From Tenacibaculum jejuense (lineage in GTDB: Bacteria > Bacteroidota > Bacteroidia > Flavobacteriales > Flavobacteriaceae): a stretch of DNA of 64,000 bases. The position numbers and the translations under genes are program-made. The stretch is taken from NCBI RefSeq assembly GCF_900198195.1, contig NZ_LT899436.1, positions 3,377,001 through 3,441,000 of the forward strand. Direction: 5' to 3'. The notes below the pieces were generated by a model. The model ran no database searches. It had not been told where the DNA came from and saw only the letters and a program-made list of their open reading frames with translations. Below are positions 8,534-15,369 of this stretch, one piece after another; positions within the stretch are counted from its first letter, which is position 1; each line of letters begins with the position of its first letter.

Positions 8534-11455
8534 ATGAAGAACAATTACTTTTTAAAAGTATTTTTTACAATTATTATTTTCAGCAATTATTACTTTTCAA
8601 ATGCTCAGAGTTTATCTGCTGGAGATATTGCCATAATTGGGGTAAGTGTAGACAACGAAGATGTACTATTAGTCGCGCTTAAAGATATTCCTGCAAATGA
8701 ATCAGTTTTCATTACAGACGATGAATGGGATACAGACAAATTTAGAACTGGTGAAGGCTTCCACGAATGGACTACACCATCATTAACTAAAGGAACTGTT
8801 GTTACACTTAGCTTTAATGATAATGTGGCTAGCGAAGGAACTCTTACTACTAGAGCTGGTAGCTTTGCATTAGGTAACAGTGGAGATGGAGTTTTTATTT
8901 ATCAAACTTCTAATAATTTATATGATGGAACGCCAACTGTAATAGGGTTTGCTGGAGAAGACTCAGGAGACTCTGGCTCACTAACTGGATCTGGTTTAAC
9001 AATCGGTGTTAATGCTGTTTATTTCGGTGGAGATAATGGTATTTACAATGATACTAGATCTGGACAAAGCGAAACGCAATTTCTTGGATTGATTTATGAT
9101 AGTTCGAAATGGGCTACCTCTGGAACTGCGCAAACTTTTGACACTACTGCTTTTTCTTTTTCAACTACTCCTTCTTTAGGGTTCTTGATAAACTCAAGCA
9201 CTGCAAATGAAACTGACGCTACATTTAACATCTCTGTACCTGTTTCATTATCTAATTATACTGCTGATGTAACTATCAGTGTTACTACTGATGCTAGTTC
9301 AACTGCAGAATCAGGTGATTTTTCTCTAAATACTAGTTCATTAACATTTACAGGAAATGAAACAAAAAATATTTCTTTAGATATTAATGATGATACAGAT
9401 GCAGATAACGAAACTATCGTATTAAACATCGCTATTACTTCAGGTACTGCTGATATTTCAATTTCTCAACATACTATAACTATTAACGACGATGATTTAC
9501 CAGAAATAGTTATTTCAGAAATAATGTACAATTCTCCAACTCCAGGAACAGATGACGAATGGATAGAATTATACAACTCTGACAGTCAAAATATTGATAT
9601 TACAAACTGGACATTAGAATACAATGGAAATGTATTCACATTTCCTAGTCATACTCTTAACGCTAATAACTATATCGTAATTGCTGTTGGTAGTGGTGGT
9701 GATGGAGTATTCAACGCAGACAGTCCATTTATTCCTGACTTCAATAACTTAGGTGTAAATAATGAAGACGTAAAAGACACAAATAATACTAATAAACTAA
9801 CCAATAGTTCTGCAACTATTACACTTAAAAATACTGCAGGTGCTACAGTAGATGTAGTAACATACGATGATGGCGATGAAAGCTCTACAGATGGTAATGG
9901 TACTACTTACGAAATCATTAACCCTTCTTCAAATAGCTCAACAACTAGTACTAATTGGCAAGCTAGTGTTCGTGATGGAGGTTCTCCTGGTAGAGCAAGC
10001 GGTGCTATTTGGAGTGGTGCTACTGATAATAATTGGACGACAGCAACAAACTGGTCTAACTCAATTTCACCAGCTTTCACAAGTGATGTTTTAATCCCAA
10101 ACACAGTTTCTAACTACCCTACTGCTGCCAGCTTTATTTTTACCAATAGTATCACTTTTGAATCTGGAGCATCTCTTTTATTTAATTCATTTGTTAATGG
10201 TGAGATTATCTATAATAGAAATGTTAGTAGTGAATGGCATTTAGTTGCTTCTCCAATAGAAAGTGAAACAATTGAGAGTTTAATTAGCAATAATGATTTT
10301 GCAACTGGTACTGGAAGTAATATTGGAATTGGTTTATATGATAATGACAATTTAACAACTCCATGGCAATACCAAAGTAACTCTTCTACCGGTTCAATAG
10401 CGAGTGGAATAGGTATTTCTGTAAAATTAAATACTTCGCCTTTAGTATTTAAAGGAAACATGTATACTTCTGCTGATGCTATTTCTGTTAGTACAGGAAG
10501 TAGAAATGATTTTAACTTAGTTGGTAATCGCTACACTGGATATTTAGATTCTGATTTATTTTTAACTAACATATCTAACACACCAGTATTAGCAGAACAA
10601 ACTATATGGTTATGGAACGGAACAGAATACATAACTAAAAACATGGCTGATCCTATTAAGATAGCGCCTACACAAGGATTCTTTATCAAAGCTGGAATCA
10701 CAGCTGATGTAGCAATAAATCCTGCTATGTTAACACACAACAATACAAATACGTTCTTACGTCAATCTCCAAAATCATCTTTTGAATTATTTACTGAAAG
10801 TGACAATAAAAAAAGTTCTACTAAGGTATTTTATATTGATGGTAAAACTAAAGGCTTTGACAATGGTTTTGATTCAAGAATTTTTGGAGGTGTAGAAAAT
10901 AATTTTGCAGTTTATACAGAATTACTAAATAATAATGATGGCAGAAAATTAGCAATACAAACCCTACCTAATCAAAATTACGACACCATGGTAATACCTG
11001 TAGGTTTAACTGCTGAAGCTGGTAAAAAGATTACATTTTCAGTGCTTGAATCTAATTTACCAACTGGTATTGATGTATATTTAGAAGATAGAAAAAATAA
11101 TCTTTTTATAAATCTTTCTGAAAACAATCATGTAGTCACTTTACAAGAAGCTGCAAATGGAATGGGGCAATTTTATGTTCATACCACTGCTTCTAGATTA
11201 AATAATGAAGAGTTTGACAATGGCATTCAAAATATTAGCATTTATAGTTCAGCTAATAAAGAACTAAACATTAACGGCTTACAAACGAACGCTAATCTAC
11301 AAGTTTTCTCTCTTTTAGGAGAGGAATTGGTTGAAACTAAAATTGTATCAGGTAATTCAAAAGTTAACTTATCTACTCTAGCAAACGGTATTTATATCGT
11401 TAAGTTAAATACTGAGTCAGGTAACATTACCAAAAAGATCATTTTAGAAAACTAG
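8534..11455 (+). CDS. T9SS-secreted protein with lamin-tail and Calx-beta-like domains
   Basis: Start chosen at the ATG at 8534, directly before a signal peptide (MKNNYFLKVFFTIIIFSNYY, cleaved near SNAQ); an upstream in-frame ATG gives an unlikely polar extension. The 973-residue protein has a beta-rich N-terminal domain and a Calx-beta-like stretch (about 225-320, ending in a DDDLPEIVISEIMYN junction). A lamin-tail domain follows (DEWIELYNSDSQNIDITNWT), then a long beta region. The C-terminal T9SS type-A sorting domain (NLQVFSLLGEELVETKI, then KIILEN) implies export across the outer membrane and surface attachment or release. The function of the cargo is unknown. The small peptide gene follows after only 26 bp, so the two may share a transcript. 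Confidence 0.85.
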   Translation: MKNNYFLKVFFTIIIFSNYYFSNAQSLSAGDIAIIGVSVDNEDVLLVALKDIPANESVFITDDEWDTDKFRTGEGFHEWTTPSLTKGTVVTLSFNDNVASEGTLTTRAGSFALGNSGDGVFIYQTSNNLYDGTPTVIGFAGEDSGDSGSLTGSGLTIGVNAVYFGGDNGIYNDTRSGQSETQFLGLIYDSSKWATSGTAQTFDTTAFSFSTTPSLGFLINSSTANETDATFNISVPVSLSNYTADVTISVTTDASSTAESGDFSLNTSSLTFTGNETKNISLDINDDTDADNETIVLNIAITSGTADISISQHTITINDDDLPEIVISEIMYNSPTPGTDDEWIELYNSDSQNIDITNWTLEYNGNVFTFPSHTLNANNYIVIAVGSGGDGVFNADSPFIPDFNNLGVNNEDVKDTNNTNKLTNSSATITLKNTAGATVDVVTYDDGDESSTDGNGTTYEIINPSSNSSTTSTNWQASVRDGGSPGRASGAIWSGATDNNWTTATNWSNSISPAFTSDVLIPNTVSNYPTAASFIFTNSITFESGASLLFNSFVNGEIIYNRNVSSEWHLVASPIESETIESLISNNDFATGTGSNIGIGLYDNDNLTTPWQYQSNSSTGSIASGIGISVKLNTSPLVFKGNMYTSADAISVSTGSRNDFNLVGNRYTGYLDSDLFLTNISNTPVLAEQTIWLWNGTEYITKNMADPIKIAPTQGFFIKAGITADVAINPAMLTHNNTNTFLRQSPKSSFELFTESDNKKSSTKVFYIDGKTKGFDNGFDSRIFGGVENNFAVYTELLNNNDGRKLAIQTLPNQNYDTMVIPVGLTAEAGKKITFSVLESNLPTGIDVYLEDRKNNLFINLSENNHVVTLQEAANGMGQFYVHTTASRLNNEEFDNGIQNISIYSSANKELNINGLQTNANLQVFSLLGEELVETKIVSGNSKVNLSTLANGIYIVKLNTESGNITKKIILEN

Positions 11456-11481
11456 TCTACTAATTTATTTTCTATCTCAAT

Positions 11482-11649
11482 ATGAAAAATAATAAACAAA
11501 ATAAAGAAGAGATTTCTAGAAAAGAAGCTCTTAAAAAATTAGGAAATTACAGTAAGTATACTGCATTAACTGCCTTAGGAACCTACTTAATTTTAAATCC
11601 AAAAAAGGCTCAAGCTGCTTCTCCTGAAGCTCCTGGTGAAGGATTTTAA
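11482..11649 (+). CDS. 55-residue signal-bearing peptide, candidate modified-peptide precursor
   Basis: This small frame encodes 55 residues. A charged start (MKNNKQNKEE) is followed by ISRKEALKKLG, resembling a Tat motif with RK instead of RR. Next comes a hydrophobic core (YTALTALGTYLIL), then KKAQA and a short tail ASPEAPGEGF. Signal peptidase cutting after AQA (residue 45) would release a 10-residue Pro/Gly-rich peptide. A terminator-like hairpin and then a PqqD-HprK fusion gene and a nucleotidyltransferase gene follow, the usual company of RiPP precursors. No Cys is present and the only hydroxyl residue in the tail is Ser47. Existence as a gene is well supported by context and composition; the precursor role is inference. 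Confidence 0.65.
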   Translation: MKNNKQNKEEISRKEALKKLGNYSKYTALTALGTYLILNPKKAQAASPEAPGEGF

Positions 11650-11669
11650 TGGGTCTCACTAAATAATTT

Positions 11670-11706
11670 AAAACCTCAAGGAGTTTTCTTTGAGGTTTTT
11701 TTATTT
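11670..11706 (+). terminator. Hairpin with T run between peptide and kinase genes (attenuator-like)
   Basis: AAAACCTCAA (11670-11679) pairs with TTGAGGTTTT (11690-11699) and is followed by TTTATTTTT, only 8 bp before the kinase start. It probably ends most transcripts after the peptide gene, giving more peptide than enzyme mRNA. Confidence 0.8.
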
Positions 11707-11714
11707 TTACCAAA

Positions 11715-12851
11715 ATGGGAATAAAAACTACATTACTTAGAGAAGATATAGAAGATAAATCTATTGTTTGGTTTGCTGAAACCAATCAATACACGGTTCT
11801 AGAAAATAAAGTAGCGGAAATTATCTTCAATATAAATGACGGAATTTCAATTGAAGAAATTAGTAAAGAGTTAGAAAAAGAACTTAAAGTCTCTTTTGAT
11901 GATGCTTTAGATTTCACTAAAAAAGTATACACAGATATTTATGAACCCAATACTAAAAATAACTTCAAAAAAACCGAAATCGATCATAATTTTAAGGTTC
12001 CTCCTTTTCAAATTTCAAAATTTTATAAAATAAACGACATCACTTTTAGAGTAGATTTTCTTTCAGATTTTGAAGAATATTTAGTTCACCCTAAGTTTTC
12101 TCATTTAGAAATAGATCAAACACAAAACTTTGATCATCATTTTCAATCCTTTACACAAAACAACATCACTTACTTACTAATTAATGGTGATTTTATAGGC
12201 TCGTGGCACAGAAAAGACATTCATTATTTTCAAGGAAAGTTTTCAATGTATATTGTGCAATACATACACAATAAACCTGAAGATGAATGGATGGGTATTT
12301 TTCATGCTTCTGGATTAGGGAATCAAAATAAATCTTTATTATTATTAGGTGATTCTGGAAATGGAAAAAGTACTTCTTTAGCTATTTTACAGGCAAATGG
12401 ATTAACTTGTTTAGCAGATGATTTTGTTCCTATGGACATTGAAAAACAAAATATTTACACGTTTCCTTCTGCAATTTCAATAAAGAAAAATAGTTTAGAA
12501 ACCTTACTTCCTATGTATCCTGAACTAGAAAATTCTGCAGAATTTCACTTTAAAACACTTAACAAAATTGTTCGTTTTTTACCTCCTAAAACAAATAAAA
12601 CTAACTATAACTCCCCTTGCAATCATCTTATTTTTATTAAATATGAAAAAGATAGTGGATTAGATTTTAATCCTATCTCAAAAATAGAAGCTTTTCAACA
12701 ATTAATTCCAGATTCTTGGATTTCTAACAAACCTAAAAATGTAAAAATATTTTTAAAATGGTTTTCTAATACAACGTGTTATCGTTTAACCTATTCCGAC
12801 AATAAAAAAATGGTAAAAACTATTAAAAATATACTTAATGATGACGTATAA
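11715..12851 (+). CDS. PqqD-like domain fused to HPr kinase-like P-loop domain
   Basis: The 378-residue protein begins with about 75 residues that fit the PqqD/RiPP-recognition fold (SIVWFAETNQYTVLENKVAE, then GISIEEISKELEKEL). The second half has a P-loop LLLLGDSGNGKSTS (Walker A about 212-219), an acidic LADDFVPMD (Walker B-like), and TFPSAISIKK, as in HPr kinase-like proteins. In lasso-peptide clusters of the paeninodin type, HprK-like kinases phosphorylate the peptide and PqqD-like domains bind its leader; here both are on one chain. It is cytoplasmic, with no signal peptide. It overlaps the next gene by 14 bp. The likely substrate is the adjacent 55-residue peptide, by inference. Confidence 0.8.
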   Translation: MGIKTTLLREDIEDKSIVWFAETNQYTVLENKVAEIIFNINDGISIEEISKELEKELKVSFDDALDFTKKVYTDIYEPNTKNNFKKTEIDHNFKVPPFQISKFYKINDITFRVDFLSDFEEYLVHPKFSHLEIDQTQNFDHHFQSFTQNNITYLLINGDFIGSWHRKDIHYFQGKFSMYIVQYIHNKPEDEWMGIFHASGLGNQNKSLLLLGDSGNGKSTSLAILQANGLTCLADDFVPMDIEKQNIYTFPSAISIKKNSLETLLPMYPELENSAEFHFKTLNKIVRFLPPKTNKTNYNSPCNHLIFIKYEKDSGLDFNPISKIEAFQQLIPDSWISNKPKNVKIFLKWFSNTTCYRLTYSDNKKMVKTIKNILNDDV

Positions 12852-13893
12852 AGAAACATTATTTTTTGTGGGAAAATGTTTAACTATTAATCATGAAGAG
12901 CATAATAAACATATTGTCGAAAAACAATTAAAAAACAACACTGTTGACTGGGATAACGTGGTTAGGCTAAGCACAGAACATTATGTTTTCCCTGCTTTGT
13001 ATTGTAATCTGAAAAAAGCTGATTTTTTAAAATATTTACCTAATGATTTAGTCGAATATATGAAACATATAACTGACTTAAATCGAGAGCGTAACACACA
13101 GATAATTGAGCAAGCTAAAGAAATTAATGAATTATTACTTTCTCATAATATCACGCCTATATTTTTAAAAGGAACAGGAAATTTACTTGAAGGACTTTAT
13201 GACGATATTGCAGAAAGAATGGTTGGAGATATTGATGTTTTGTTTTCCCTAGATCAGTTTTTGGAAGCTTACGATACACTTTTAAATAACTCGTATAAAA
13301 CTAAATATAAAAACTACCCAAAATTCCTCAGACATTTAGCTCCCCTAGTAAATGAAAATAAAATTTCTAGAATTGAAATACACAAAGAAATGACTACAGA
13401 AAAGTATATTCATTTTTTTAATTACGATACAATAGAAAAAGAAATAAAAAAGATTGAAAATTTAAACTTTCTTAGTTTTGAAGATCAATTAAAATTATCA
13501 ATCATAGCTTTTCAAATAAACGATGATATGCAGTATTACAATTCTATTAGTTTAAGAAATGCTTATGATGTCTTTTTAATATGTCAAGAAGTAAATAGCA
13601 CTGAATCTATTGGATCATTAAATGATAAAATTAGAACACCTCTAAACAACTTCTTAAGTATCACAAATAAAACGCTCAATAGTAAATCTGTAAAATTTTC
13701 ATCTGACAAAAACTCTCAAAAGTATCTTGATAAATTCATCCAACTACTTGATGACAAAAAACTAAAAAAACGACTTCACAAACAAACTACAAGAAAGTTG
13801 TTTTATAAAAAAAGATTAAAGATTATTTTAGAGACTTTCTACAAGAAAGGTCACGCTACTTGGTTAATAAATAGGATTATAAAAGGTAAATAA
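12838..13893 (+). CDS. Nucleotidyltransferase family protein (PF14907 type)
   Basis: The 351-residue protein has FLKGTGNLLEGLYDDIAERM followed by VGDIDVLFSLDQFLEAY (about 108-145), the LKG...R..GDID signature of the uncharacterised nucleotidyltransferase family PF14907. The GDID acids would bind the metal. The C-terminus is Lys/Arg-rich. Its start overlaps the kinase gene by 14 bp, so expression is coupled. Homologs occur in lasso and related RiPP clusters, where they are proposed to transfer a nucleotide or sugar-phosphate to the peptide. No cyclase, protease or ABC exporter is next to it, unlike classical clusters. Function here is inferred from family and context. Confidence 0.8.
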   Translation: MMTYKETLFFVGKCLTINHEEHNKHIVEKQLKNNTVDWDNVVRLSTEHYVFPALYCNLKKADFLKYLPNDLVEYMKHITDLNRERNTQIIEQAKEINELLLSHNITPIFLKGTGNLLEGLYDDIAERMVGDIDVLFSLDQFLEAYDTLLNNSYKTKYKNYPKFLRHLAPLVNENKISRIEIHKEMTTEKYIHFFNYDTIEKEIKKIENLNFLSFEDQLKLSIIAFQINDDMQYYNSISLRNAYDVFLICQEVNSTESIGSLNDKIRTPLNNFLSITNKTLNSKSVKFSSDKNSQKYLDKFIQLLDDKKLKKRLHKQTTRKLFYKKRLKIILETFYKKGHATWLINRIIKGK

Positions 13894-13895
13894 AT

Positions 13896-15254
13896 TTAAC
13901 TTTCCAATAAATTTTTAATGTCATCAAAATTTAATCCTCCATAATTACCAGAGCTCATTAAAAGTAAAACTGAGTCCTTCAATTCTTTTTTTAATAAATA
14001 ATCTTTAAACTGAATTGGATTTGTATACACAACCAAATCATCTCTTTTAAAAGCATCGGTAATTTGTTTTTCTGTAACTTCTTCCAGCTGTTTTATTTTT
14101 ACAGCATGAGGAGAATAAAAAACAACAGCTTCGTCAGCCTTATCTAAGGTATCTTTATATTCTGATAAAAAATCAGCATTCAAACTACTGTAAGTATGTA
14201 GTTCTAAACATGCAATAAGCTTTTTATTTTTAAATTGATCTTTTACTGCTGTTGTCGTCGCCTTTACTTTTGAAGGTGAATGTGCAAAATCTTTGAAAAT
14301 TACGGAAGAATTACGCTCAGCAATTTTTTCTAATCGCTTACTAGCTCCTTTAAATGACATAATAGCTTCATAGAAATCTTCTTCATCTATTCCCATATGC
14401 TGACAAATCCATTTAGCTCCAGCTATGTTCTGTAAATTATGATCCCCAAACACTTCTAAAGGTAAATCTCCTTCTGTAGTTTTTAAATAAGTAACGCCAT
14501 CCTCTATAAAATATTCAGGTAAATTGTATGGATATTTTTTTATAGAATTTGTAGAATTTTCAACTATACGTTTTACGGTTTCATCTTCTTCATTATAAAC
14601 CATGATTCCTCCATTAACCAATGAATCCGTAAAAACCTGAAACTGTTCAATATAATTTTCAAAAGTTGGAAACACATTAATATGATCCCACGCAACCCCA
14701 CTTAATAAAGCAATATTTGGTTGATATAAATGAAACTTAGGTCTTCTATCGATAGGTGAGCTCAAATATTCATCTCCTTCTAATACAATAAAATCATTTT
14801 CCTCAGTTAAATGCACCATAGTATCAAAACCTTCCAATTGTGCACCCACCATGTAATCTACTTCTTTTTCATGATAATTCAACACATGTAAAATCATTGA
14901 AGTTATTGTAGTTTTCCCATGTGAACCTCCTATTACAACACGAGTCTTATGTTTCGACTGTTCGTATAAAAACTCAGGATAAGAATAAATTTTCAGACCT
15001 AAATCTTGAGCTTTAATTAACTCAGGATTATCAATCTTAGCGTGCATACCTAAAATAACTGCATCAAGTTCATTAGTTATCTTTTCAGGAAACCATCCAA
15101 AACTTTCAGGTAATAAACCTTTTTTCTCTAATCTAGATTTAGAGGGATCATGTATAGTATCGTCACTTCCTGTTATTTGATATCCTTTTTGATGTAAAGC
15201 TATAGCTAAATTATGCATAGCACTACCTCCTATTGCTATAAAATGTATTCTCAT
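13896..15254 (-). CDS. mpl: UDP-N-acetylmuramate:L-Ala-gamma-D-Glu-meso-DAP ligase
   Basis: The 452-residue Mur-ligase-family protein has the N-terminal Rossmann motif HFIAIGGSAMHNLAIALHQK, with the Met-His typical of Mpl rather than MurC. It also has the ATP-binding loop GGSHGKTTITSM, the central VLEGDEYLSSPIDRRPKF block and a C-terminal domain with KDFAHSPSKV. Mpl re-attaches the recycled murein tripeptide to UDP-MurNAc in the cytoplasm, feeding peptidoglycan recycling. The gene converges on the nucleotidyltransferase gene with 2 bp between them and shows no sign of belonging to that cluster. Confidence 0.93.
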   Translation of the reverse strand: MRIHFIAIGGSAMHNLAIALHQKGYQITGSDDTIHDPSKSRLEKKGLLPESFGWFPEKITNELDAVILGMHAKIDNPELIKAQDLGLKIYSYPEFLYEQSKHKTRVVIGGSHGKTTITSMILHVLNYHEKEVDYMVGAQLEGFDTMVHLTEENDFIVLEGDEYLSSPIDRRPKFHLYQPNIALLSGVAWDHINVFPTFENYIEQFQVFTDSLVNGGIMVYNEEDETVKRIVENSTNSIKKYPYNLPEYFIEDGVTYLKTTEGDLPLEVFGDHNLQNIAGAKWICQHMGIDEEDFYEAIMSFKGASKRLEKIAERNSSVIFKDFAHSPSKVKATTTAVKDQFKNKKLIACLELHTYSSLNADFLSEYKDTLDKADEAVVFYSPHAVKIKQLEEVTEKQITDAFKRDDLVVYTNPIQFKDYLLKKELKDSVLLLMSSGNYGGLNFDDIKNLLES

Positions 15255-15312
15255 TAGGCCTTTTATAATGATTCGCTAAAATAGTCAAACTAAACCGTAA
15301 AATGTTAAATAA

Positions 15313-15342
15313 TTGCACTCTGTAAAATTTATAGTAGCTTTG
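15313..15342 (+). promoter_or_regulatory. Flavobacterial-type promoter for the T9SS adhesin operon
   Basis: TTG (15313-15315), a 19-nt spacer and TAGCTTTG (15335-15342) match the flavobacterial -33/-7 consensus exactly. The start codon follows 27 bp after the -7 box. This rules out translation from 15313. Confidence 0.75.
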
Positions 15343-15369
15343 TCGACCATAGCTATTGCTTTTGTAAAA

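Noticed and set aside
11482..11649. Lasso-peptide precursor
   Set aside because: No asparagine-synthetase-like cyclase or transglutaminase-like B2 protease is adjacent, and the Tat/Sec-like leader does not fit lasso precursors, so only a general RiPP-like role is proposed.
11531..11785. 84-residue minus-strand frame over the peptide gene
   Set aside because: It is antisense to the peptide gene, the terminator and the kinase start, has no promoter, and its composition looks like a shadow frame.
15313..15369. Upstream extension of the T9SS adhesin gene
   Set aside because: It begins with the TTG of a consensus promoter and precedes the predicted transcription start; the signal peptide begins at 15370.
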